From NCBI GenBank assembly GCA_039809865.1, contig JBDHVW010000007.1, positions 1 to 64,000 on the forward strand: DNA of 64,000 nt. Direction: 5' to 3'. The notes beneath the pieces were generated by a model that saw nothing but the letters and a program-made list of their open reading frames with translations, was not told the origin of the DNA and did not search any database. Shown one piece after another: positions 1 through 9,061 of the stretch (position 1 is its first letter; every line of letters starts with the position of its first letter). Both the position numbers and the translations under genes were made by a program. This DNA comes from QWHO01 sp039809865 (GTDB lineage: Bacteria > Vulcanimicrobiota > Xenobia > Xenobiales > QWHO01).

Positions 1-1411
1 CGGCCTGCGCCTGGCCCATCCAGAAGTAGATCTGGGACCGCTCCGGCTGCAGCAGCAGGGCTTTGCGGTAATGGCTGATGGCCAGATCGAGCTTGTTCAG
101 CTCGGCGTAGGCCTTGCCCAGAGAGGCACAGATCTCGGCCGAGTTGGGATCCATCGTGAGCGCCTTCTGGTAGCGCTTGATGGCCAGGTCCAGGCGGCCC
201 AACCGCACGTAGGACAGACCCAGCCGGTAGTGGGCCTCGGACAGGTTGGGGTCGAGCTCGATGGCGCGCTGGTAGCGCTTGTTGGCTTCGTCGAAGTTGC
301 CCAGCCGGGCGTGGATGTTGCCCAGCTCGAAGTGGCTGCGCGGGTCCTCGGGCTCGAGGTCGACCGCCGTCGAGAACTCGCCGCGGGCCGCGCCCAGCTT
401 GCCCAGGCGCGAGAAGACCAGGCCCAGGTTGTAATGGACCTCGGAATCGTTGGGGTCGAGGTCGATCGCCTTGTGGAACTCCTGCACTGACTGCTCGAAC
501 CGGCCCATCTGGAAGTAGGCCATCCCGAGGTTGTTGTGGGTGTAAGGGTCGTTCGGGTCGAGGTGGATGGCGCGCTGGAACTGCGCGATGCAGCCGTCGA
601 GGTCGCCCATGCGGGCATAGGCGCGGCCCAGGTTGTAGTGGAAATAGGCCTCGCCGGGTTTGAGCTCGATGGACTTCTGGAAGTTCTTGATGGCCGACTG
701 GAAATCGCCCACGGTGGAACGGGCCAGACCCAGATTGTAGTAAGCGAAGGCGTGGGCGGGGTCGAGCCGGACGGCCTGCTCGAACGATTCGATGGCCTGC
801 TCGGTCTTGCCCATTTTGACCAGGCAGAGGCCCAGGTTGAAGTGCGCCTCGGGATTGTCGGGCTGCAGCTCGATGACCTGGGTGAACTCCTCGATGGCCT
901 GCTCGGTCTTGCCCTGACGGAAGTAGACCAGGCCCAGGTTGAAGCGCGCGTCGGCGTTGCGCGGGTCTTTCTTGACGATCTTGAGGAAGTCGTCTACGCC
1001 CTGCAGGCGCTCGAGCTCTTGCTGGATGCGCCGCTCGCCGGTGGAGTCGTTCTGGTTCTGGACGATCTTGAGGGCCACCTGGAGCTCGGTGATGGCCTTG
1101 TCGCGCAGACCTTTGCGCTCGTAGGCCAGGCCCAGGTTGTAGTGGGCGCGCACGAAGTTGGGCACGAGCGCGAGCACCTCTTGCCACTCACGGATGGCGG
1201 CCTCGATGTTCCCCTGGCGGAAATAGGCGGTGCCCATCTCATAGTGCCCCTGGACATGCTCCGGATTGAGCACCAGGACGCGCTGGTACTCCCGAATGGC
1301 CGCATCCAGGCGGTTTTCATACAGATGCTGGTTCCCGAGCCGATAGTGGTATTGAACCTCATCGGCCGCGCCCAGACCGATCGAGTCTTGGGGCGACGTT
1401 TTACGCTCCAC
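1..1411 (-). CDS. TPR-repeat protein (3' end outside window)
   Basis: The minus strand reads open from a GTG at 1411 to the window edge, about 470 codons, so the C-terminus is missing. The protein is almost only tetratricopeptide repeats: about twelve 34-residue units with the pattern HYNLGLAYxRxGxxxxAI...A..LDPN. A roughly 30-residue spacer lies between units 3 and 4. TPR arrays bind other proteins, so a scaffold or assembly role is likely, but no partner can be named. No signal peptide is visible after the GTG start. A purine-rich AGAAAGG lies about 12 bases upstream and supports GTG. Reading frames on the other strand here are shadows. Confidence is high for the family and low for function. 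Confidence 0.85.
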   Translation of the reverse strand, partial: MERKTSPQDSIGLGAADEVQYHYRLGNQHLYENRLDAAIREYQRVLVLNPEHVQGHYEMGTAYFRQGNIEAAIREWQEVLALVPNFVRAHYNLGLAYERKGLRDKAITELQVALKIVQNQNDSTGERRIQQELERLQGVDDFLKIVKKDPRNADARFNLGLVYFRQGKTEQAIEEFTQVIELQPDNPEAHFNLGLCLVKMGKTEQAIESFEQAVRLDPAHAFAYYNLGLARSTVGDFQSAIKNFQKSIELKPGEAYFHYNLGRAYARMGDLDGCIAQFQRAIHLDPNDPYTHNNLGMAYFQMGRFEQSVQEFHKAIDLDPNDSEVHYNLGLVFSRLGKLGAARGEFSTAVDLEPEDPRSHFELGNIHARLGNFDEANKRYQRAIELDPNLSEAHYRLGLSYVRLGRLDLAIKRYQKALTMDPNSAEICASLGKAYAELNKLDLAISHYRKALLLQPERSQIYFWMGQAQA

Positions 1412-1618
1412 CGTTTTGGGTTGCCTTTCTCGCGAAAAAAGGGCGTTAAGTGCCCATCGGCCTGGGTTTCACAAGGTTGTTTAAATTTCCTCCACGCAAC
1501 TTCGTAGCGGGGACCGTGCCCCGTAACGTCGCGGCGAGAGACTTGTCTCGAGTCCGCGTCCAAAGTGTTGGGGCACGGGCCCTGCGTAGAAGTACCGAAA
1601 GTGTTAACAGGCCGGGTC

Positions 1619-1647
1619 TTCCCAAACCGCGGCGGACTCGGTATATT
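1619..1647 (+). promoter_or_regulatory. Putative promoter giving a leaderless mRNA
   Basis: TTCCCA (1619-1624) and TATATT (1642-1647) are separated by 17 bp, which is sigma-70-like spacing. TATATT ends six bases before the ATG at 1654 and no Shine-Dalgarno is present, so transcription would start at or next to the A of the start codon. This is inference from spacing only. Confidence 0.45.
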
Positions 1648-1653
1648 CGGCCT

Positions 1654-2712
1654 ATGTCCGCGCGCTTCGGCTGGAAAACAGCGCTCCAGGCCTTTTGTCT
1701 GGGGCTTTTGTTGTTGGCTCCGGGCTGGTGCGCCGAGCAAGAGATGGCTCTTTACGCCAACGGAGTGCGCGTGTCCGCGCCCTGCTTCGTGCGCGACGGC
1801 ATCGCCTACGTCCCCGCCCAGGCCCTGGCCGGGGCGCTGGGGATCAGCGTGCAGTGGATCGCCGACCAGAATGTGGTCAAAATCAATGGCGTCCCCATCG
1901 AGGGCACCCCTCTGGTGCAGGACGGGCGCGTTTTCCTGCCCGTCGAGACGCTGGCCCGCGCCGCTGACACCAACGTGGAATGGGATGGCGCCAACCGCCG
2001 CATCCTGCTCAGCACCCGGGGCAACAACGCGAGCCGCCCTCCGGTGGCGGTCAGCACGCCGGCTCCTCAGCCGGCCTACACTCCGCCACCGCCCGACCCC
2101 TACGCGACCGGGGCCGCTCCTCAGCGCCCTGTCACGGCGCGCGGAACTGACCCTAACGTGGTCTCCGACCCTTCCTGGATCGCCCCCGGCGCCGTGCCTT
2201 CGGTGGCCCAGAACCTGCCGCCCAACATGCGCACCCCGATCCTGGATATGTCGCTGCCGAGTCCCGGTGGCCCGGCCCCCAACGGCGAGTATGTCACCAA
2301 CGGCGGTGGCTCGGCCATGGTGCCCATTCAGGCCCGCAGCTCGGGCGACATCTTCGTGCCTCGCGCCGGTCAAAACTCGATCTTCCAGGTCACGGTCACC
2401 AACGTGCAGGCGGTCGGCAACATCAAGGAGTTCTACAAGCCTCGCGCCGGCCACAAGTTCGTGGTGGTGTACCTGTCGCAGCAGAACATCTCCAACGAGG
2501 TGCAGATCTACACCGGCAAGTTCAACCTGCAAGACGTCTCGGGCAACACCTACAATGGCCTGGACAACCTCTCCAACTTCTGGCTGGTGGTGTTGCGCCC
2601 GCAGGGCATCAACTTTGGCTATATCGTGTTCGAGCTGCCGCTCGAGTCCAGCGCCGCCTCTCTGACGCTCAACACGGTCAACCAGCCGCCTCTGGTGCTG
2701 CCGCTCCAGTAG
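1654..2712 (+). CDS. Secreted protein with copper amine oxidase N-terminal-like (stalk) domain
   Basis: The 352-residue product starts with a signal peptide (hydrophobic stretch at about residues 8-24, ending WCAEQ). A domain at residues 27-120 resembles the Cu_amine_oxidN1 stalk domain (two YVP/FLPVETLA-type strands: 'AYVPAQALAGALG' and 'VFLPVETLARA'). A proline-rich linker follows. The C-terminal half (about 230-350) is a beta-rich DUF4352-like domain with 'VTNVQAVGN' and 'FVVVYLSQQNISNE'. Such proteins are exported and probably sit at the envelope surface; they are not amine oxidases. The ATG at 1654 was chosen because the signal peptide begins there, although the frame is open further upstream. 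It is followed 31 bases later by a binding-protein gene. Confidence 0.75.
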   Translation: MSARFGWKTALQAFCLGLLLLAPGWCAEQEMALYANGVRVSAPCFVRDGIAYVPAQALAGALGISVQWIADQNVVKINGVPIEGTPLVQDGRVFLPVETLARAADTNVEWDGANRRILLSTRGNNASRPPVAVSTPAPQPAYTPPPPDPYATGAAPQRPVTARGTDPNVVSDPSWIAPGAVPSVAQNLPPNMRTPILDMSLPSPGGPAPNGEYVTNGGGSAMVPIQARSSGDIFVPRAGQNSIFQVTVTNVQAVGNIKEFYKPRAGHKFVVVYLSQQNISNEVQIYTGKFNLQDVSGNTYNGLDNLSNFWLVVLRPQGINFGYIVFELPLESSAASLTLNTVNQPPLVLPLQ

Positions 2713-2743
2713 GGAAATCGGGGCGCACGCCAAACATTAGTGC

Positions 2744-3976
2744 GTGCGCATCCTCATCCTGGCCCTCATGGCCATGCTGCTTTCCCTTCCTGCCCGCGCT
2801 CAAGACGAGGTCCATTTCTGGCACGCCTTGAGGGGCACGCGCGGCGAGGCGCTGCAGAGGCTGGTGGAGGACTTCAACCGCACCCATCCCGGCCTCAAAG
2901 TGGTCGCCGAGTTCAAAGGCGCCGAGCAGCCCGGAGCCAACGATTACGCGGCCCTCAACCGGGCCCTGCTGGAAAGCCTGGCCCTGGGGCAACCCCCCGA
3001 GCTCGCCCAGGTCTACGAGAACTGGACCCCCCAGTTGATCGAGATCCAGGCCCTCACCCCGATGGAGTCGTTCTTCGACCAGGGTGAGGGGCTCTCGGCG
3101 GGCGATCTGCAAGACTTCATCACCGTCTTTCGCGAGGCCAACAAGTTCAACGGCAAAATCTGGACGCTGCCCTTCAACAAGAGCATCTACGTTCTTTACT
3201 ACAACAAGAAGCTGCTGGGCGACATCGCGCCGCCCCGCACGTTCGAGTCCCTGCGCGAGACGGCTCGTCTGATCCAGGCGCGCAAGGGCGTGCCGGGGCT
3301 GGCGGCCGAGCCGACCGTGGACCTGTTCGGCCACTACCTGGTGGCCTATGGCGGCAGCTTCGTGGTCAACGACCGAGCGGTCTTCGGTGGTCCGCTGGGC
3401 GAGAAAGGCATGACTTACTGGGCCGGGCTGGCCAGCGACAAGAGCACCCTCTTCGCTCCCGACGCGGGCGACCGGTTCGCGGCCGGACAGGCCGGGATGT
3501 ACATCGAGACCACCTCCAAGCTGGCCGGGCTCGAGAAGAAACTGCCCGACCTGGGCGTGGCCCCCCTGCCGCGCGGCAGCGAGGAGGCCGTGCAGGCGGC
3601 CGGCACCAACCTGGCGATCTTCGCCAAGACTCCCCCCGCTGCCCAGAAAGGCGCCTGGGAGTTCGTGCGCTGGGTGACCTCGCCCGAGATCACCGCACGC
3701 TGGGCCGAGCAGACCGGCTACCTGCCGGTCCGTGTCTCGGCCGCCCGCGGGCCTGCTTACCAGGCTTTCCTCAAGCAGCATCCCAACTACGCGGTGGGCC
3801 TCAACGAGCTGAGCCACGCCGTGATCCAGCCGCGTACCCCCGCCTGGGAGTCGATCCGTGGCATCCTGGATGACGCCCTGGCCCTCAGCGTGAGCGGTAA
3901 GATGGCCCCCGGTCAGGCGGTCGAGCGCGCCATGGCGCTGTCCAACGAGGTTCTAAGCCGGATGCAGGGCCGTTGA
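2744..3976 (+). CDS. ABC transporter extracellular solute-binding protein, family 1 (UgpB/sugar type)
   Basis: The 410-residue protein has a classical signal peptide (MRILILALMAMLLSLPARAQ, likely cut after ARA). It then shows the family 1 binding-protein pattern: 'VHFWHALRG', 'FNRTHPGLKV', 'YNKKLLGDIAPPRTFESLRE' and 'WEFVRWVTSPEITARWAEQTGYLPVR'. The family captures sugars or glycerol-3-phosphate in the periplasm for an ABC importer. No permease or ATPase gene lies nearby, so this is an orphan receptor in this window. The start is GTG at 2744. The stop overlaps the next gene (TTGA). Confidence 0.9.
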   Translation: MRILILALMAMLLSLPARAQDEVHFWHALRGTRGEALQRLVEDFNRTHPGLKVVAEFKGAEQPGANDYAALNRALLESLALGQPPELAQVYENWTPQLIEIQALTPMESFFDQGEGLSAGDLQDFITVFREANKFNGKIWTLPFNKSIYVLYYNKKLLGDIAPPRTFESLRETARLIQARKGVPGLAAEPTVDLFGHYLVAYGGSFVVNDRAVFGGPLGEKGMTYWAGLASDKSTLFAPDAGDRFAAGQAGMYIETTSKLAGLEKKLPDLGVAPLPRGSEEAVQAAGTNLAIFAKTPPAAQKGAWEFVRWVTSPEITARWAEQTGYLPVRVSAARGPAYQAFLKQHPNYAVGLNELSHAVIQPRTPAWESIRGILDDALALSVSGKMAPGQAVERAMALSNEVLSRMQGR

Positions 3977-4866
3977 GCCCGCTCCTCGTGATGGCGGTCG
4001 CGCCGGCGATCGCGCTGATGTACTTCTTCTGGCTCAAGGACAAATATGAGCCCGAGCCGCGCAACAAGATTGTCTTCGTCATGTTCCTGGGCGGGCTCAC
4101 GGTCATCCCCGCGATCATCCTCGAGGTGCTCGGCGAGAAGCTCGTCAGTATCCCCGAAGAGGGTGTCCCGCCGTTGATCGCGCTCTTCATTCACACATTC
4201 GTCGTGATCGCCGTGTCCGAAGAGCTGGGCAAGTTCCTGGTGGTCCGGCTCACTCTCTACCGCGACCCCGAGTTCGACGAGCCGATGGATGGGATCGTTT
4301 ACTGCGTGGCTGCCTCACTCGGCTTCGCCCTGGTCGAGAACGTCTTTTACGTGGTGACGGGCGGAGCCGGTGTGGCCATCCTGCGCGCCCTGTTGGCGGT
4401 GCCGGCGCACGCGCTCTTCGGGGTCGCCATGGGCTACTTCGTGGGCCAGGCGCGCTTTGCCAACAATAAGTCGGTGGAGCTGCAACTGCAATTCATCGGT
4501 TTTGCCAGCGCGGTCGCCATGCACGGCGCCTACGACTTCGTGCTGTTCTCGGCCCGCCCGCTGCTGATGCTGTGCGTCTTTCCGATGGTCGGCATCTTCT
4601 GGTTCATCGGGTTGCGCCTCATCAAGTTCCACGTCGAGGTCTCCCCCCACAGGAACAAATCCGTGGCGCCGGCTGGCTTTACCGCCCCCGCGGCCCCGCC
4701 GACTTCCCACTGCCCGCTGTGTCACAACGCGATGCTGCCGGGAGCCGTGTTCTGCATCCACTGCGGTCCCCAGGCCGCTCCCGCCGGCTGCCCCAACTGT
4801 CAGGCGCCTCTCCATCCGGGTGCGCTTTTCTGTGGCCACTGCGGCCAGAAAGTGAACGCGAGCTAA
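3973..4866 (+). CDS. PrsW-family intramembrane protease with two C-terminal zinc ribbons
   Basis: The 297-residue membrane protein carries the PrsW/CAAX-protease-like motifs: 'SEELGKF' (EExxK-type), 'HALFG' and 'HGAYD', spread over about eight hydrophobic segments. PrsW-type enzymes cleave membrane-bound regulators; the substrate here is unknown. The last 60 residues hold two double-CxxC zinc ribbons ('CPLCHNAML..FCIHCG' and 'CPNCQAPL..FCGHCG'), an unusual tail for the family that may mediate binding. The TTG start at 3973 overlaps the previous stop by four bases, which suggests coupled translation. Family assignment is good, activity is inferred. Confidence 0.8.
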   Translation: MSPLLVMAVAPAIALMYFFWLKDKYEPEPRNKIVFVMFLGGLTVIPAIILEVLGEKLVSIPEEGVPPLIALFIHTFVVIAVSEELGKFLVVRLTLYRDPEFDEPMDGIVYCVAASLGFALVENVFYVVTGGAGVAILRALLAVPAHALFGVAMGYFVGQARFANNKSVELQLQFIGFASAVAMHGAYDFVLFSARPLLMLCVFPMVGIFWFIGLRLIKFHVEVSPHRNKSVAPAGFTAPAAPPTSHCPLCHNAMLPGAVFCIHCGPQAAPAGCPNCQAPLHPGALFCGHCGQKVNAS

Positions 4867-4886
4867 CCCTCGAGCGTCTCCAGAGC

Positions 4887-6017
4887 ATGCGGCGTCTCCT
4901 CAAGTCCATTCTGGCCCACACCGACGAGCTGGTGCTGGCGTTCATCGCCTTCTTCCTCTTCTTTGTCGCCACCAACACCCAGACGGGCTGGCTCTTCGTC
5001 GTCAGCGCCCTGATCGGGGGTGTGCTGGCCACCAACTGGCTCAGCTCCCGTGCCACGCTGAAGGGGCTGCGCGTGCGCGCCCTGGACACCTCGCCCGTTT
5101 TCGCGGGTCAGCAGGCCCGGTTGCGGCTCGAGCTGGAGAATCCGTCCGGCAGCGAGCGACGCTTCTTGACCGTGTCGGCGGGCCAGCGTCCCGTGCTGGT
5201 CAGCAGCATTCCCGCGCGGGGACGAGTGCAGGTCGAGGTGGAGGTCGATTGCCCCCGTCGCGGAGCCTTCCCGGTGCCGCCGATCTCGCTCTACAGCGCC
5301 ACCCCGTTCGGGATGTTCGGGGTCACGCGGATCCACCACCCCGAGGGCGAGCTGCTCGTCTACCCGCGCGGCCCGCATCTCGACCACAGCGCGCTCATGC
5401 AGTCGGCTCCCCGCCGGGCCTATCACCAGCGCACCCACAACCGCAGCGGCTCGAGCTACGATCTGCGTCGCATCCGCCCCTACGAGCCGGGTGAGGACAT
5501 CCGGGCCGTGCACTGGCCCCTGACGGCTCGCACCGGGCAGCTGATGGTGCGCGAGCATCAAGAGACCAGCTCGCGCCGTCTCAATCTGGTCGTGCTGAAC
5601 GGCTCGGCCAGCGGCGAGCCGCTGGAGCTGGCCATCGCGGCCGCGGCCTCCCTGGTCGAATTGGCCCTGCGCGAAGGCCTGGCGGTGCGCCTGGTGGCGG
5701 CTTACCAGGGCCAGGTGGTGGAGCGCACCGGCAACCGTCCCCATGTTCACTACGAGCTGTTGGCCCGGCTGGGGGCCGAGCCGCTGGAAGGCTCGGCCAT
5801 CCTGCGCCAGGCGGCCGAGAAAGCCGAGCCTCAGGGCACCCTGCTGGTGCTGGCCGCCTCTCCCCTGGGCCAGGAGGGCTGGGATGCGGCGCGTCGCCGA
5901 CGGATCGGCGCCAGCGTGCTGGCTTTCCACTCCGGCCCGCACGCGGTGCCCGTCACGGTGAAGCTGACCCGGCTCCAGCCCGATTCGGATCTGGCTGAAG
6001 TGCTGGCCGCCCGATGA
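4887..6017 (+). CDS. DUF58 domain protein
   Basis: The 376-residue protein has two N-terminal membrane helices (about residues 12-50), a beta-rich region, then the DUF58 signature 'YDLRRIRPYEPGEDIRAVHW' followed by a von Willebrand A-like C-terminal part. DUF58 proteins usually work with a MoxR-type AAA ATPase and a transglutaminase-like membrane protein. The latter follows directly (ATGA overlap at 6014), but no MoxR gene is in this window. The ATG at 4887 lies 20 bases after the PrsW stop and has no clear Shine-Dalgarno; the open frame extends further upstream only as a shadow of PrsW. Confidence 0.85.
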   Translation: MRRLLKSILAHTDELVLAFIAFFLFFVATNTQTGWLFVVSALIGGVLATNWLSSRATLKGLRVRALDTSPVFAGQQARLRLELENPSGSERRFLTVSAGQRPVLVSSIPARGRVQVEVEVDCPRRGAFPVPPISLYSATPFGMFGVTRIHHPEGELLVYPRGPHLDHSALMQSAPRRAYHQRTHNRSGSSYDLRRIRPYEPGEDIRAVHWPLTARTGQLMVREHQETSSRRLNLVVLNGSASGEPLELAIAAAASLVELALREGLAVRLVAAYQGQVVERTGNRPHVHYELLARLGAEPLEGSAILRQAAEKAEPQGTLLVLAASPLGQEGWDAARRRRIGASVLAFHSGPHAVPVTVKLTRLQPDSDLAEVLAAR

Positions 6018-8260
6018 CCGAGCACCGGAACGCTCCTGTCGTCGACAACCGCCGGAACGCTCCTGTCGTCGCTATTTTTTACAACTGGCTCGAGTTCCTC
6101 AAGCGGCAACACCACCCGGCCGAGAACTCCCTGCCGTTCCGCATCGTGACCGCCCTCTGCGTGGGGATCGGCATCGTGGCCACCTGCCACCAGCTGGAGT
6201 GGCCGGCCTATGGCTTCCTGACAATGCTCCTCACCCCCGTGGGCTTCCTGGTCAGCTACCGCCTGCGCCACACCAACACCTGGCTGGTCAAAGCGCTGCT
6301 ATCGGTGGGGATGGTGGCGGCCCTGGTGCAGTTCTTCGCTCACCTGGCCACGTCCACGTACGACCCGCGCCTGCCGCTGGCCGAGCTGCTCTTGTGGTTG
6401 CAGACGCTGCACAGCTTCGACCTGCCGGCTCGGCGTGACCTCAACTACTCGCTGCTGGTCGGGCTGATCCTGGTCTCGCTGGCGGCGGTGCTGTCCACCG
6501 GAATGGGCTACGTCTTCTACCTGCTGCTGTTCTGCCCCACGGCTCTGCTGGCGCTGCACTACTCGTACCTCTCCAAGCTGGGCGAGGTCAGCCTGCGCGC
6601 CCCGGAGCAGCTGGTGCGGGTGAGCCAGCTGCCGGCTGCCGGCCTGCGCACCGCCACCAGCTCCCTCGGCTTGCTGGCCTGCGCCCTGCTCATCTTCCTC
6701 TTCATGCCGCGCTACGAAGGCTTGCGGCTGCGCGCCCTGCCGGTGAGCTGGGATATCCAATTCGGCCTGCCCAAGACCTCGCAGGGCGAAATCTTGAACT
6801 CGAACGGCGAGCGCTATGATCCCCTGCGCCCCCAGCTGCTGCAACAGGACAACTACGCCGGATTCAATCCCGTGGTACAGCTCAATGCCCGCGGGGCCCT
6901 TTCCGAGGACGTGGTCATGAGTGTCCGCTCGTCCGACTGGACCTACTACCACGCCCTGGCCTTCGACCGCTACGACGGGGTGACGTGGTCGCTCTCCGAC
7001 ACGGAGCTGCAGACCCTGACCGTGGAGGCGCCCCCCCTGCTCATTCCCCTGGAAGGGCGCGGCGACCGGCAGATCGTGCAGATCTTTACGATCGAGCGGC
7101 AAATGCCCAATTTGATCTTTGGCGCTTTCCAGCCTTATCAGCTGTTCTTTCCCAGCACCGAGATCTACGCCGACCACCAGTTGTCGCTGCGCAGCCCCTT
7201 TCCCCTGGAGAAAGGGATGACTTACTCGCTCATCAGCCTCGCCCCGCGCGTGGCGGCCTATCGCATGAAGAAGATTTCCAGCCGCAAGACGCATCCGGCG
7301 CCCCTGCAGCCGTTCTTGCAGCGTCCCGCGCTGTCGCCGCGCCTGAAAAAGCTGGTGCACGAGCTGACCGACAAGTATCCCAGCGACTACGAGAAGGCCT
7401 CGGCTCTGTGTCTCTACCTGCAGCAGAACTTCCGCTACACTCTGGAAATCCCGCCGTTTCCGGAAGGCTCGGAGATGGTGGACTACTTTCTGTTCGAGCA
7501 GAAGTCCGGCTATTGCGAGCAATTTGCCACGGCCATGACCGTGATGTGCCGCGAAGCCGGGATCCCCGCTCGTTACGTCAACGGCTACCTGCCCGGCACC
7601 TACAATCCGTTCACCGGAAGTTACGAGGTTAAAAGCAACGAGGCGCACGCCTGGACGGAAATCTTCATTCGCACCGTGGGGTGGGTCAGTTTCGACGCCT
7701 CGCCAGGCTTCGTGGCCAATCCTGATCTCGAGCAACCGGTCCGCAGTCACTTCTTGCTTTCGACCCTGCTGGAATACATGAAGAGCAAAATCGGTGACGA
7801 GCGCCTGAGAGCCATCGAAGGTTTCACCGGGCAAGCCGGGCGAGCCGTGCAGCGCGCCTGGCCCCTGTGGGTGACCCTGGCGCTTCTGGCCGCAGCCGCG
7901 GCCCTCTTCCGCTGGGCCCTCAAGAGCCGCCGCGCGGGGGCGCTGGGTCGCACCGCTCGGAAGGCCTCGCGCCTGATGGCGCGCGCCCTGGGACGAGGCC
8001 CCAAGAATGCGCGTGAGGAAGTCTTGCAGGCTTACCGCGAGATGGAGGACGTGCTGGCTTCCCGAGGCCGTTTGCGGGAGCCCCATGTTACCCCGCGGCA
8101 TTTTGCTCGCAATCTGAGCGACGCACGAGTGGAAAAATTGACGCAGGGTTTTGAAATTGCCCGTTACTCGGATCAGCCCCTTCCAGAGTCCCTGGCGCGA
8201 ACCTGCAACGAAGCGCTGGAAGCCTTACGCCAAGAGGGTTCCAGCCCCATCCACAATTAG
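6014..8260 (+). CDS. TgpA-like transglutaminase membrane protein (DUF3488 / transglutaminase core / DUF4129)
   Basis: The 748-residue protein has about six N-terminal membrane helices (DUF3488-like), a large exported domain with a papain-like transglutaminase core, one more helix near residue 620, and a cytoplasmic DUF4129-like tail. The catalytic triad is visible as C501 in 'SGYCEQFATAM', H545 in 'NEAHAWTE' and D561 in 'VSFDASPG'. The family (Pseudomonas TgpA) is a membrane enzyme with an exported active site. It is translationally coupled to the DUF58 gene by ATGA. The first 20 residues contain a duplicated RNAPVV motif from a 27-bp DNA repeat, so the true start might lie slightly downstream. 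Confidence 0.9.
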   Translation: MTEHRNAPVVDNRRNAPVVAIFYNWLEFLKRQHHPAENSLPFRIVTALCVGIGIVATCHQLEWPAYGFLTMLLTPVGFLVSYRLRHTNTWLVKALLSVGMVAALVQFFAHLATSTYDPRLPLAELLLWLQTLHSFDLPARRDLNYSLLVGLILVSLAAVLSTGMGYVFYLLLFCPTALLALHYSYLSKLGEVSLRAPEQLVRVSQLPAAGLRTATSSLGLLACALLIFLFMPRYEGLRLRALPVSWDIQFGLPKTSQGEILNSNGERYDPLRPQLLQQDNYAGFNPVVQLNARGALSEDVVMSVRSSDWTYYHALAFDRYDGVTWSLSDTELQTLTVEAPPLLIPLEGRGDRQIVQIFTIERQMPNLIFGAFQPYQLFFPSTEIYADHQLSLRSPFPLEKGMTYSLISLAPRVAAYRMKKISSRKTHPAPLQPFLQRPALSPRLKKLVHELTDKYPSDYEKASALCLYLQQNFRYTLEIPPFPEGSEMVDYFLFEQKSGYCEQFATAMTVMCREAGIPARYVNGYLPGTYNPFTGSYEVKSNEAHAWTEIFIRTVGWVSFDASPGFVANPDLEQPVRSHFLLSTLLEYMKSKIGDERLRAIEGFTGQAGRAVQRAWPLWVTLALLAAAAALFRWALKSRRAGALGRTARKASRLMARALGRGPKNAREEVLQAYREMEDVLASRGRLREPHVTPRHFARNLSDARVEKLTQGFEIARYSDQPLPESLARTCNEALEALRQEGSSPIHN
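6025..6071. repeat. 27-bp-period direct repeat at the start of the transglutaminase gene
   Basis: The same 20 bases (beginning CCGGAACGCTCC) occur at 6025-6044 and 6052-6071, so the period is 27 bp or nine codons. It encodes RNAPVV twice, right after the start codon and before the first membrane helix. Confidence 0.8.
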
Positions 8261-8273
8261 TCAGTCTGTGCGA

Positions 8274-8302
8274 TTGTTTTTTTTGGCCCTCGGTGGTATA
8301 GT
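8274..8302 (+). promoter_or_regulatory. Putative sigma-70-like promoter for the XRE regulator
   Basis: TTGTTT (8274-8279) and TATAGT (8297-8302) are 17 bp apart, just after the transglutaminase stop. The resulting leader would be about 120 bases, and it contains a possible short dyad (CGGTT near 8330 with AACCG near 8348). The leader could be regulatory, or a second promoter may lie closer to the gene. Confidence 0.45.
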
Positions 8303-8431
8303 GAAGGCGATTCGGGGTGGGGGCACAATCGGTTCATTTTGTTGCAACCGTCAGGGGGGGGACTTTTGTAGTGATGAGTACAAAATGTCTAAGATTGGCC
8401 CGGACTACAATATTATTGGAGCATTCTGGCC

Positions 8432-9061
8432 ATGGAAGAAGAGAAAGAAAGAACCAACTCTGAGAAGCGTCCCTACCGAAGCCCGGTGGTGCGCGAGCTC
8501 GACGAGCAGCTCGCTGACCGCCTGAGAGCCGTGCGACAGGCTCTCTACGTTCCCACCCACGGCGAGTCCATGGGAAAAAAGGAGCGCCGCAATCACCAGC
8601 GTGAGTTACTGGCCAACGAGATGGGGGTCAAGCCGGAATTCATCGAGATGGCCGAAAACCGGAAAAAACGCCTGAGCGCCTCGCACTTGCTGCTGATCAT
8701 GAAGCGCTACCAGGTCGACGTGAGCTTCTTCTTCGACACGCAGGCCCGCCTCCCGGCGGCGTTCGTGCTCGAGCAGCAGCAGCAAGAGCTGAGCCACCGG
8801 ATGGAGATCCTGGGGGCCGCGGGAACCTACCTGTCGCGTCCGCGTCAGCCGGTTCGCCGTCGCACCAGCACCGGCGGCTGGATGAAGGGGCTTCCCCGCC
8901 GCGCCAAGACTCCCGAGCAGGCCGCGCTGATCGCCGCCTGGCGCCGGGGCCGCGACGAAGGCCGACACTTCAACGGTGTGGACGACGTCAAAGCTTACCA
9001 GGCGGAGATCGGGTCGGAGAAGCCCGAGGAGCCAAAGAAGCGAGCCGAGAGGTCGAAATAG
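8432..9061 (+). CDS. XRE/Cro-CI-type DNA-binding protein
   Basis: The 209-residue protein has a predicted helix-turn-helix at about residues 50-100 ('LLANEMGVKPEFIEMAENRKK' region, then 'LLLIMKRYQVDVSFFFD', the typical end of an XRE domain). The C-terminal half is basic and unclassified ('RRAKTPEQAALIAAWRRGRDEG'). It probably regulates transcription; targets are unknown. The ATG at 8432 follows GGAG ten bases upstream. Its last 74 bases overlap the convergent gene 8988-10262, so transcripts may interfere. Confidence 0.7.
   Translation: MEEEKERTNSEKRPYRSPVVRELDEQLADRLRAVRQALYVPTHGESMGKKERRNHQRELLANEMGVKPEFIEMAENRKKRLSASHLLLIMKRYQVDVSFFFDTQARLPAAFVLEQQQQELSHRMEILGAAGTYLSRPRQPVRRRTSTGGWMKGLPRRAKTPEQAALIAAWRRGRDEGRHFNGVDDVKAYQAEIGSEKPEEPKKRAERSK

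Noticed and set aside
994..2733. Long minus-strand frame across the TPR gene start and the secreted stalk protein
   Set aside because: It crosses two real genes in other frames and contains no domain.
8261..8431. Possible tRNA or riboswitch in the leader of the XRE gene
   Set aside because: No cloverleaf or known riboswitch core can be drawn; only a short dyad is present.
8385..8525. Small plus-strand frame starting ATGTCTAAGATTGG before the XRE gene
   Set aside because: It overlaps the XRE start in another frame, and its start has no Shine-Dalgarno; it is more likely leader sequence.
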